From a bacterium (lineage in GTDB: Bacteria; Bacteroidota; Bacteroidia; B-17B0; Aurantibacillaceae), in contig DAHXOV010000396.1 in NCBI GenBank assembly GCA_027364695.1, forward strand, positions 1-7,749: DNA of 7,749 nt. Reading direction: 5' to 3'. Positions 1-6,735 of the stretch are shown one piece after another; position 1 is the first letter of the stretch; every line of letters starts with the position of its first letter. The notes under the pieces are model-generated. The model did no database searches and was not told the origin of the DNA. It saw only the letters and a list, made by a program, of their open reading frames with translations. The translations under genes and the position numbers were made by a program.

Positions 1-1328
1 CCCCCTACCCATGCTTTGATGGAGCCAGTTTGTGGTTCCATTGCCATGAAGCCACATTGTAGGAATGTTTTGTAATAGCGAATGCTGTCCCATGGCGTCA
101 TTATAGTATCTTTTTCTCCATTGAGTGTATAAATATGCATAGGGGTTTTTTGATGGAATGTCTTCAAAATATCTTTTTCATTGTATCCTTGTTTTTTCAA
201 GGCTCTGTATCTGTCAGATCTTTTGGCAGAAGTCATCATGATTTCTTCAATGTCTTTTTTACTTATATTCCATGCAAAAGGGGCATTTTTTTTATTTTTA
301 CACTCTTTGAAGAAAGCTATTTGTAAGTATCTGATGTGTTCGCTGACAGCTTCTTCTGCGTATTTTTGCATTTTTGAATCAATGGTAGTGTATATCTTTA
401 ACCCGTCTTTGTAAAGATTATAAGGTTCTCCTGTTTCAGGATTGATATGATTTTTACACCAATCTTTCAGAAAATATTCTCTGATGTATTCTCTGAAATA
501 AGTAGCCAGTCCTTCGTTATGACTTTCAGGGTTAAATTTTAGTCCTAATGGCAGTTGAATAAGAGAATCGTGCCTTTGTGATGTAATGAATTTGTATTTT
601 TTCATTTGGGAGAGTACAACATTTCTTCTTTTTATTGTTCTTTCAGGAAATCTCATCGGGTTATATAGAGATGGATTTTGAGCCATACCGACGAGCATAG
701 CAGCTTGTTGAATATTTAAACTATCAGGAGTGGTGCTGAAATATATTTTAGCGGCTGATTTTATACCTACTGCAAGGTTGAGGAAATCAAACTTATTGAG
801 ATACATAGTCATAATTTCTTCTTTGGTGTAATTTTTTTCTAGCCGAATGGCAATGATCCATTCTTTTATTTTTCTGAGTATGAGTTGTGGTTTGGATAAT
901 TTCTCTCTTGGGAACATCATCTTTGCTAGCTGCTGAGTAAGGGTACTGCCGCCACCCTTTGTATTTCCTGTTATTACGCCAAAAGCAGAACGAAAAAGGG
1001 CTTTGATGTCTATGCCATTGTGTTCATTGAATCTTATGTCTTCTGTTGCTATCAATGCTTTAATGAGCCATGGATTGAGTTCTTTATATGCGGCATTGAT
1101 TCTGTTTTCGGTATAGTATTTGCCTAATGTTTTTCCATCATCGCTTAATATGACGGTAGCAATATTGCTTTTTGGATTTTGTAATTCTTCTACACTAGGA
1201 AGCTTACCAAAAATATCCTTAGATATTAGAAAAGCGAGTAAGAATAAAAGTAAGAAGGGTAACCAAACAAGTGTCCATATCCATATTGGAGAGAAGGAGA
1301 GATGGTAAGATTGTTTTTTTTCAATCAT
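1..1328 (-). CDS. Class A penicillin-binding protein (bifunctional PBP1A-type), N-terminal part, cut by left edge
   Basis: This is a bifunctional peptidoglycan synthase anchored in the inner membrane. Its GT51 domain polymerises lipid II into glycan strands in the periplasm, and a transpeptidase domain cross-links them. Reading the minus strand from ATG at 1328 gives 442 full codons with no stop before the edge. Visible in order: a short cytoplasmic N-terminus; one membrane anchor at about 15-36; the GT51 domain at about 50-230, with ATEDIRFNEHNG (94-105, catalytic-type Glu96), GGGSTLTQQL (125-134), RKIKE (152-156), and MYLNKF followed by GIKSAAKIYF (175-197); then the start of the transpeptidase region (YTTIDSKMQ 313-321, FMAMEPQTG 427-435). 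The fragment ends at AWVG, before the catalytic SxxK, which lies outside the window. The stretch KRSDRYRALKKQGY (369-382) is, from memory, typical of Bacteroidota homologues. A promoter element 17-24 bases upstream supports the start. Family assignment is secure; the exact paralogue (PBP1A, 1B or 1C type) is not. Confidence 0.95.
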   Translation of the reverse strand, partial: MIEKKQSYHLSFSPIWIWTLVWLPFLLLFLLAFLISKDIFGKLPSVEELQNPKSNIATVILSDDGKTLGKYYTENRINAAYKELNPWLIKALIATEDIRFNEHNGIDIKALFRSAFGVITGNTKGGGSTLTQQLAKMMFPREKLSKPQLILRKIKEWIIAIRLEKNYTKEEIMTMYLNKFDFLNLAVGIKSAAKIYFSTTPDSLNIQQAAMLVGMAQNPSLYNPMRFPERTIKRRNVVLSQMKKYKFITSQRHDSLIQLPLGLKFNPESHNEGLATYFREYIREYFLKDWCKNHINPETGEPYNLYKDGLKIYTTIDSKMQKYAEEAVSEHIRYLQIAFFKECKNKKNAPFAWNISKKDIEEIMMTSAKRSDRYRALKKQGYNEKDILKTFHQKTPMHIYTLNGEKDTIMTPWDSIRYYKTFLQCGFMAMEPQTGSIKAWVG

Positions 1329-1344
1329 ATCTTTTATGCTGCTG

Positions 1345-1352
1345 CAAATGTA
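1345..1352 (-). promoter_or_regulatory. Bacteroidota -7 promoter element (TACATTTG) of the penicillin-binding protein gene
   Basis: TACATTTG on the minus strand matches the known Bacteroidota consensus TAnnTTTG exactly and is followed by CAGCAGCATAAAAGAT and the ATG at 1328. The transcript would have a very short leader, roughly 10-15 bases. No clear TTG-type -33 element sits at the usual distance upstream. The penicillin-binding protein therefore probably has its own promoter in the 107-base gap instead of depending only on read-through from the exporter genes. Confidence 0.6.
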
Positions 1353-1435
1353 ATATTTTATTTTCTATGAGAGAGGTGAGATAATGGAAAAACTAAGCTA
1401 GAAACAGGTTTTAGAAACATATTTGAATGTTGTTT

Positions 1436-2140
1436 TTAATAAAGGTGATTCTTTATTTCTTTTTTATACTTGCGTTTTGCAATACAATTATATTTGATAA
1501 AGCGAATGAAGTCCTTTACCGAAAACCATATACCTATTGAGTAAAAGGGACCGGAAAAGGTATCATAAAACTCTTTTTGTAACATCCATCTATAACCTAA
1601 CATGCCCTGGATGCCCAGCCATTTCAATGGTTTTAATGTGTATGCAATGGATAATCCAAGTGGACGAAAATTGCCTTGTTTTACAAATTGTATTTCGTTA
1701 TTCCATATTTTATGTACCTTAAAGCGGCCTAATCCTACTTCTCCTATTAAGTCCACTTTGTGAAATCTACGATTCCAGATAGATTTTTGATAGAATAAAG
1801 TGAAGTAATATACTTTCAGTTCATATAAATCATTGTTGGTAACAAGTTTAAATGGCAAATATATCCAGTACCCGCCCACGCCTAAAATATCTTTTTCATT
1901 CAATAGAATTCCTGCTCGCAAGCCAATGATATTAGTAGGTGCAGAACTTATGATAGAGTTTCTGGAATCAAATATTAATATAGGTAAGTACTTTTTCAAC
2001 TTAAATATTTTTATAGAATCCTCCTCTAACCTGTATTTTAATGAATCTAAATAGTTATTCTGTGAATACATCCACGATGTAATAATATAACAAAATATAA
2101 ACGTTCCTAATGTATTTTTATAGCGAATCAGCACCACCAA
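1436..2140 (-). CDS. Exported protein of unknown function, probably a small outer-membrane beta-barrel
   Basis: I do not recognise this 234-residue protein. The N-terminus looks like a signal peptide: Arg and Lys near the start, a hydrophobic core at about 10-22, and a likely cleavage after SQ (26-27), a common Bacteroidota pattern. The rest contains several strand-like stretches with alternating hydrophobic residues and many aromatics and Gly (about 70-82, 84-95, 106-119, 127-142, 158-170, 174-187, 197-208), suggesting a barrel of about eight strands. The C-terminus is very basic (KRKYKKEIK). The gene starts directly after the exporter's TAA, in the same frame. The first possible start is TTG (2140), followed by GTG (2137) and GTG (2134). 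The first ATG is codon 24, which would destroy the signal peptide, so a non-ATG start is required. It is probably translated by reinitiation after the exporter. The barrel call is inference; a periplasmic protein remains possible. Confidence 0.7.
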   Translation of the reverse strand: MVVLIRYKNTLGTFIFCYIITSWMYSQNNYLDSLKYRLEEDSIKIFKLKKYLPILIFDSRNSIISSAPTNIIGLRAGILLNEKDILGVGGYWIYLPFKLVTNNDLYELKVYYFTLFYQKSIWNRRFHKVDLIGEVGLGRFKVHKIWNNEIQFVKQGNFRPLGLSIAYTLKPLKWLGIQGMLGYRWMLQKEFYDTFSGPFYSIGIWFSVKDFIRFIKYNCIAKRKYKKEIKNHLY

Positions 2141-4546
2141 TTATTTTTCTAATCTTTTATTCAACCATTTTTTGAATGTAAGTAAGACCGTAGGAAGAAC
2201 AATCAGATCTACACTGTATGCTACTAATAATGTGAATGCCGTAAGCACCCCTAATGCTTTGGTGCCACCAAAATCAGAGACAATAAACATGCCAAAACCA
2301 AAAAATAATACTAAGCCATTGTAGATCATGCTCATGCCGATCTCTCGTATAGTGAGCCGAATGGCTTCTTCGTATGTTTTATGTTGCTGCCTAATAGCAT
2401 TTCTAAATCTTGTTAAGAAGTATAAGTTACCGTCTGTGGCGATACCAAATGAAATACTAAACACTAATAAAGTGCTTGGTTTGAGTGATATTCCAAAATA
2501 TCCCATGATACCCGATGTTACTAACAAAGAGAAACATGGAATGATAGCCACTAATAGCATAAATGGGTTTCTGAACAGTAACAACAATAAAATAGCAATG
2601 ATGACAATAGCGGTAAAGATACTTTCTATCAAATTTTTCACCAAAAAATCATTTCCTTTCAAAAACATTACACTATTTCCTGTAATGCCTATTTCTATTC
2701 TTTCTTGCTCAGTTACCCATGCTTTAGTATCTTCATCATAATTAAAAATACTGTCTAATCTTGGCTGAATACTATTCAACAGGTCTTTTATTTTAATGGA
2801 GCCAATATCTTTCATTTGGGCACTGATTCTGGCTATACTGTATGAGGTGTCTATAAAATTATTGAGTAAATTCTTTTCTGATGTGATTTTATTATTATTA
2901 TTTTTTAAAACATCCGATATTTTCTTTAAGTCAGAAACAGCAGGCATAGCATATCTTCCACTATATGCTTGATTCAAAAATTTGACGGCATCTGCTATTG
3001 ATAAAGATCTGCTCAATTCTGAATATTCTTTTAATATTTTTTGTGCCCGATGAATGCGATAAAGTATTTTGCCATTATTGGCAAATACACCTCTGTTTTT
3101 TTTAGTATCAACAACAATTTCAAAGGGTAATACACCGCCTAGTTTATTTTCAAAATACTTCAAATCCTGCATCATCTTTTCTTTTTGAGGGACATCATCT
3201 ACCACATAGCCCAATGCTTTTATTTTTGTAAATCCATAAAATCCAATTATTGCAACAAGGATTACAAATACAAAAATTATTTTTCTGTGATATGAAGTCC
3301 ATAGGGCTATACTATTCAAACTTTTCTTTAGCCATTTTTTTTCCTGGTGCATTAAATGTTTCTCTTTTGGAGCAGGCAGCCAACTGAATATAGCAGGGAT
3401 TAATACAATAGAATACAAATAAACCAGCATTACACTGATAGAAGAGATAATACCAAATTCATACAATATCTGATTGTCTATCAACGAAAGCACAGCAAAG
3501 CCAATAGAAGTAGTAACATTAGCAAAAAAAAGTGAACTTCCTGCGCTACGAATAGAGAGGTCTAATGCTTTCTCTATAGGAAAACCTGCCCTTAATTCAT
3601 GATGATACTTATTGATAAGTAAAATACAATTTGGCACACCAATAATAATTAATAAAGCCGGTAACAAGCCAGATAGAATGGATAATTGATAATTCATAAG
3701 TACCATAATACCCAGTGCAGACACCACACCAAATACAACTACCAAAGCAGAAAATAATATCACAATAGGTGATCTAAAAAACAACCACAATAAAACAGAT
3801 ACTACTACTAATCCGATAATAAAAAAATAAGTGGTCTCGGATGATATTTTTCTCATCATTGTAGTCCGAATAAATGGCATTCCTGAGAGATGTAATTGCA
3901 CTCCTGTCTTTTTTTCAAAGGCGCTAACGTGATTTACTATTGAATCTGTGATGCTCAAACGAAGTTTAGAATTTAGTTCTCTTTCATTAAAAGTAATGGT
4001 CATTGCGCTTATATCTTCCTCTTTATTAAAAATAATTTTATCATAAAATTTTATCTTCATTACTTCGTTGAGATAATTTTTAATGTTTTCTGTATCTGTC
4101 TTTTCAGGTAAAGAAACAGGGGTAACAACAAACTGCTCCAATGAATCGTTATATTGTATTTCAACTAATCTATCTATGCTTACCACCGACTGAATACCTT
4201 TAATGTTTTTAATGCGATTTCCTAAAGCGCGCCAAGCATTCAATACCTCAGGTGAGTATAGATGATGCAATTCCATGCCAATAATCAGAATCGTTCCATC
4301 TTGTTTAAAGTACTTTTTAAACTTCTCGTATTGCATACTAGCAGGGTCTTTGTCAGGTAATAGTTTGACAAATTGAAAAGCCACTTCTGTTTTTCTCGCA
4401 AAAAACCCTAAAAACAAGGTGAGTACAACAACTGTTGTTGTCAAAATCAATCTTTGTTTAATTATAAACCGTGCTAAATTTTTCATTATTAATTGAAAAG
4501 TAGGTATTTTTATTTGCTGCAATTGTAAATATTTTTTGTCCTTCAT
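2141..4546 (-). CDS. RND/MMPL-superfamily inner-membrane exporter
   Basis: This is an inner-membrane transporter of the RND superfamily (MMPL/SSD branch), expected to use the proton gradient to move a hydrophobic or lipid-like substrate; the substrate is unknown. The 801 residues (numbered from 4546) form two repeats of one TM helix, a large periplasmic loop and five TM helices. TM1 is at about 33-49, loop 1 at 50-238, TM2-6 at 239-389, TM7 at 423-440, loop 2 at 441-638 and TM8-12 at 639-790. The second half has the GxxxD relay motif (GIATD 701-705). The first half has GVPN (303-306) with no acidic residue there. The coordinates give the longest frame. The likelier start is Met21 at 4486, because MKNLARFIIKQR fits the usual family N-terminus and codons 1-20 overlap a promoter-like element. 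It is co-transcribed with the abutting downstream barrel-like gene. No membrane-fusion protein or TolC-like gene is present in the window. Confidence 0.9.
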   Translation of the reverse strand: MKDKKYLQLQQIKIPTFQLIMKNLARFIIKQRLILTTTVVVLTLFLGFFARKTEVAFQFVKLLPDKDPASMQYEKFKKYFKQDGTILIIGMELHHLYSPEVLNAWRALGNRIKNIKGIQSVVSIDRLVEIQYNDSLEQFVVTPVSLPEKTDTENIKNYLNEVMKIKFYDKIIFNKEEDISAMTITFNERELNSKLRLSITDSIVNHVSAFEKKTGVQLHLSGMPFIRTTMMRKISSETTYFFIIGLVVVSVLLWLFFRSPIVILFSALVVVFGVVSALGIMVLMNYQLSILSGLLPALLIIIGVPNCILLINKYHHELRAGFPIEKALDLSIRSAGSSLFFANVTTSIGFAVLSLIDNQILYEFGIISSISVMLVYLYSIVLIPAIFSWLPAPKEKHLMHQEKKWLKKSLNSIALWTSYHRKIIFVFVILVAIIGFYGFTKIKALGYVVDDVPQKEKMMQDLKYFENKLGGVLPFEIVVDTKKNRGVFANNGKILYRIHRAQKILKEYSELSRSLSIADAVKFLNQAYSGRYAMPAVSDLKKISDVLKNNNNKITSEKNLLNNFIDTSYSIARISAQMKDIGSIKIKDLLNSIQPRLDSIFNYDEDTKAWVTEQERIEIGITGNSVMFLKGNDFLVKNLIESIFTAIVIIAILLLLLFRNPFMLLVAIIPCFSLLVTSGIMGYFGISLKPSTLLVFSISFGIATDGNLYFLTRFRNAIRQQHKTYEEAIRLTIREIGMSMIYNGLVLFFGFGMFIVSDFGGTKALGVLTAFTLLVAYSVDLIVLPTVLLTFKKWLNKRLEK
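4520..4527 (-). promoter_or_regulatory. Possible -7 promoter element (TACAATTG) inside the 5' end of the exporter frame
   Basis: TACAATTG differs from the Bacteroidota TAnnTTTG consensus by one base. The sequence after it, CAGCAAATAAAAAT, resembles the sequence after the penicillin-binding protein's promoter element (CAGCAGCATAAAAG). It lies 34-41 bases upstream of Met21 at 4486, a sensible spacing if translation starts there instead of at 4546. No -33 element is evident. This is suggestive only. Confidence 0.35.
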
Positions 4547-4635
4547 AAAAAGAGTATTTTATTATCCACAGAAAATATTTCCAACAAAAAGGGTAATGAT
4601 TGAACTTTTACGCTATTTTAATCTAAGCTAATGCC

Positions 4636-4663
4636 TTATTTTGCATAGTATAAAACAAAATAA
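4636..4663. repeat. 8-bp inverted repeat with 12-base spacer in the divergent promoter region
   Basis: The arms TTATTTTG (4636-4643) and CAAAATAA (4656-4663) are perfectly complementary around a 12-base spacer. The position, about 25-50 bases upstream of the ispG -7 element and between divergent genes, would suit an operator for a dimeric regulator. The arms are AT-rich, so chance occurrence is quite possible. Confidence 0.35.
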
Positions 4664-4686
4664 ACACCCCATAATAACAAATTCAA

Positions 4687-4694
4687 TAAATTTG
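4687..4694 (+). promoter_or_regulatory. Bacteroidota -7 promoter element (TAAATTTG) of ispG
   Basis: TAAATTTG is an exact match to TAnnTTTG and is followed by CA, a plausible start-site context. It sits 41-48 bases upstream of the ispG ATG, giving a leader of roughly 30-40 bases. No TTG -33 element is present at the usual spacing. The weaker TTATTTTG at 4636-4643, one mismatch from the consensus, could act as a second upstream element. Confidence 0.6.
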
Positions 4695-4727
4695 CATTCT
4701 GCTTCACTTCATCCAATCCTCAAAAAA

Positions 4728-4743
4728 ATATTGCATGCAATAT
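4728..4743. promoter_or_regulatory. 16-bp perfect palindrome centred on the ispG start codon
   Basis: ATATTGCATGCAATAT reads identically on both strands, and the ATG of ispG (4735-4737) lies at its centre. In the mRNA, AUAUUG and CAAUAU can pair as a 6-bp stem with CAUG as the loop, which would place the start codon in a tetraloop. It could be a protein-binding site, a weak translational control hairpin, or chance. The palindrome is certain; the function is not shown by the sequence. Confidence 0.45.
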
Positions 4744-6705
4744 GTAAAATTAAACACAACAGAAGTAAGTATCGGCGACCTTAAAATGGGAGGACAATAT
4801 CCCATCAAAGTGCAAAGTATGATTACCTCTGATACTATGAATACTCCTGCAGTAGTAGAAGAATGTATGCGACTCATTGAAGCTGGTTGTGAACTCATTA
4901 GAATCACTGCTCCGAGTATCAAAGAAGCGGAGAATTTGGCTCATATCAAAGCACAGTTAAAACAAAAAGGGTACAATATTCCTCTTTGCGCAGATATCCA
5001 CTATACGCCCAATGCTGCTGAAACGGCTGCAAGAATAGTAGAAAAAGTTCGTATCAATCCGGGTAATTATGCGGATAAAAAAAAGTTTGAATACAAAGAA
5101 TACTCAGATTCAGAATACAATGCAGAATTAGAAAGAATAAGAGAAAAATTTTTACCACTTATCAAAATATGTAAAGAATATGGGACTGCTTTGAGAATAG
5201 GCACTAATCATGGTTCTTTAAGTGACAGAGTACTGAGTAAATATGGTGATACACCAATAGGTATGGTAGAAAGCGCTATGGAGTTTGTTCGTATATGTGA
5301 AGAAGAAAATCTCAAGAACATTGTTATATCAATGAAAGCCAGCAACCCTTTAGTGATGATAGAAGCATATCGTTTGCTTGTTCACACGATGATTCAGAGC
5401 GGGACTTTATATCCTTTGCATTTGGGAGTAACAGAAGCAGGTGATGGAGAAGATGGAAGAATAAAGTCAGCCATAGGCATAGGTACTTTATTAGAAGATG
5501 GGATGGGAGATACAGTGAGAGTATCTCTTACAGAACCTGCGGAAAATGAAATACCTGCTGCCAAAAAACTCGTTGAAACATACAATGATTTTAGAGAAAA
5601 AAACTTGAACTTTATGCAAGATTGGCTATTGACTGACCACCCTCAATGGCGTATTAACATTGAAAATATAAATACAAATAAGCCCCGTCGGCAGACAAAG
5701 GATATTCTGAATATAAGCAAAGATAAAGTACCTGTCGTTATACAAGCTATTAAAGATAACCTACCAGAGCAAAGCAATATCAAGCCATCTAACTTTTTTA
5801 GTGCGGGTTATATTTATAATACCAAATATGATAAGTGGAATATTACTGATTTTGCCTCTGACTATATTTATATTGGACAGCAAGAAATTGACTTTGATAT
5901 ACCAGGTAATTTAGGCATCATACAAGACTATATGTGGTGGATTAAAAATAAAAAAGAACAACATTATCCACTTATTAATTTAGAACAATTAAAGGAGATA
6001 ACAGAATATCACAGGGAATTAAACTTTTTAGAAATCAATAGTAATGAACTTGGCGAGTTGCAAAAATATGATATACTGACAAAACAGCCCTTCGTTTTGA
6101 TAATCAATATACAAGATGATTTTTATGCTTCAGGAAAGTTAAAGTATTTATTAGAAAAATTATACCCTTGCTTTGATCTGCCTCTTATTTTCAAATTATC
6201 TCTCAATATCAGTGATGAGGAAACATTTATTATGCATAGCTCAAAAATTTTTGGCTATTTAATGACCTCTGGATATGGGAATGGAATAATGATTGTGAGA
6301 AGTGGAACACAAAAAATATTATCTCCACAAAAATTGAACCATCTTATGTTTGATATTCTACAAGCCTTGAGATGGCGCATTAGCAAAACAGAATATATTG
6401 CCTGTCCATCTTGCGGCAGAACATTATTTGATTTGCAAGAGACCACACAAAAAATTAAAGAAAAAACAGCTCACCTAAAAGGACTGAAAATTGGCATCAT
6501 GGGTTGTATTGTCAATGGCCCTGGTGAAATGGCAGATGCTGATTTTGGTTATGTAGGAACAGGATATGGAAAAATTTCTTTATACAAAGGGCATCAAGTC
6601 ATCAAAAGAAATATCCCCGAAGAGAAAGCAGTAGAAGAACTTATTAATCTCATCAAAGAATACGGAATGTATAAGGAAGCAAATCATCAAATTGAAAATG
6701 ACTAA
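4735..6705 (+). CDS. ispG: 4-hydroxy-3-methylbut-2-enyl diphosphate synthase, three-domain type
   Basis: IspG (GcpE) is a cytoplasmic [4Fe-4S] enzyme. It reductively converts 2-C-methyl-D-erythritol 2,4-cyclodiphosphate to HMBPP in the MEP pathway to isoprenoids. The N-terminal TIM barrel (about 1-285) shows GGQYPIKVQSM (19-29), PLCADIHY (83-90), RINPGNY (106-112), LRIGTNHGSLSDR (153-165) and a long conserved stretch at 229-266 with GVTEAGDGEDGR. The C-terminal cluster domain has CPSCGRT (Cys557, Cys560) and GCIVNGPGE (Cys591, Glu598), spaced almost as in E. coli Cys270/273/305/Glu312. Between them, about 285-540 is a poorly conserved insertion. This makes the protein 656 residues long, against about 370 in E. 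coli, as is usual in Bacteroidota, Chlamydiae and plants. The start at 4735 leaves a normal short leader before the first motif. The TrmH-family gene follows after 30 bases. All cluster ligands are present, so it should be active. Confidence 0.97.
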   Translation: MQYVKLNTTEVSIGDLKMGGQYPIKVQSMITSDTMNTPAVVEECMRLIEAGCELIRITAPSIKEAENLAHIKAQLKQKGYNIPLCADIHYTPNAAETAARIVEKVRINPGNYADKKKFEYKEYSDSEYNAELERIREKFLPLIKICKEYGTALRIGTNHGSLSDRVLSKYGDTPIGMVESAMEFVRICEEENLKNIVISMKASNPLVMIEAYRLLVHTMIQSGTLYPLHLGVTEAGDGEDGRIKSAIGIGTLLEDGMGDTVRVSLTEPAENEIPAAKKLVETYNDFREKNLNFMQDWLLTDHPQWRINIENINTNKPRRQTKDILNISKDKVPVVIQAIKDNLPEQSNIKPSNFFSAGYIYNTKYDKWNITDFASDYIYIGQQEIDFDIPGNLGIIQDYMWWIKNKKEQHYPLINLEQLKEITEYHRELNFLEINSNELGELQKYDILTKQPFVLIINIQDDFYASGKLKYLLEKLYPCFDLPLIFKLSLNISDEETFIMHSSKIFGYLMTSGYGNGIMIVRSGTQKILSPQKLNHLMFDILQALRWRISKTEYIACPSCGRTLFDLQETTQKIKEKTAHLKGLKIGIMGCIVNGPGEMADADFGYVGTGYGKISLYKGHQVIKRNIPEEKAVEELINLIKEYGMYKEANHQIEND

Positions 6706-6735
6706 GTAGTTATTGAAGTACCAAAGCATAAGATT

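Larger units (their letters stand above)
4547..4734. other. Divergent intergenic regulatory region between the exporter gene and ispG
   Basis: This AT-rich 188-base gap separates two divergently read genes and must carry the promoters for ispG and possibly the exporter. It contains the TAAATTTG element for ispG, an inverted repeat at 4636-4663, and three copies of TTGCAT (4641, 4692, 4731), the last running into the ispG start. On the exporter side a TTG (4584-4582, minus) lies 17 bases before an AT-rich TAATAAAA (4564-4557), which is a poor match to a -33/-7 pair. No open frame of interest and no RNA gene is seen. Confidence 0.6.

Noticed and set aside
178..338. Apparent extra segment before the transpeptidase catalytic region of the penicillin-binding protein (about residues 331-384)
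   Set aside because: It resembles what I recall of ordinary Bacteroidota PBP1A-type proteins, including the RSDRYRALKK stretch, so it is not a novel insertion.
135..414. Two overlapping plus-strand open frames of 63 and 77 codons
   Set aside because: They lie antisense to the penicillin-binding protein gene, have no family features, and are explained by the low-complexity T-rich complement of that gene.
784..802. Degenerate GT51 motif (NKFDFLNLAVG where many phyla have a Tyr-Gly-rich loop)
   Set aside because: Bacteroidota homologues also deviate here and the catalytic Glu and GGSTLTQQL motifs are intact, so loss of activity is not supported.
1399..1419. Direct repeat TAGAAACA at 1399-1406 and 1412-1419 between the barrel-like gene and the penicillin-binding protein gene
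   Set aside because: Two 8-base copies in AT-rich DNA with no hairpin or mobile-element context; too weak to call an operator or attachment site.
2328..2741. Plus-strand open frame of 137 codons opposite the exporter
   Set aside because: It is the antisense shadow of the exporter's TM8-TM12 half; no promoter, signal or domain supports it.
4704..4944. Minus-strand open frames overlapping the 5' end of ispG
   Set aside because: They are antisense to strongly conserved ispG codons and carry no recognisable domain.
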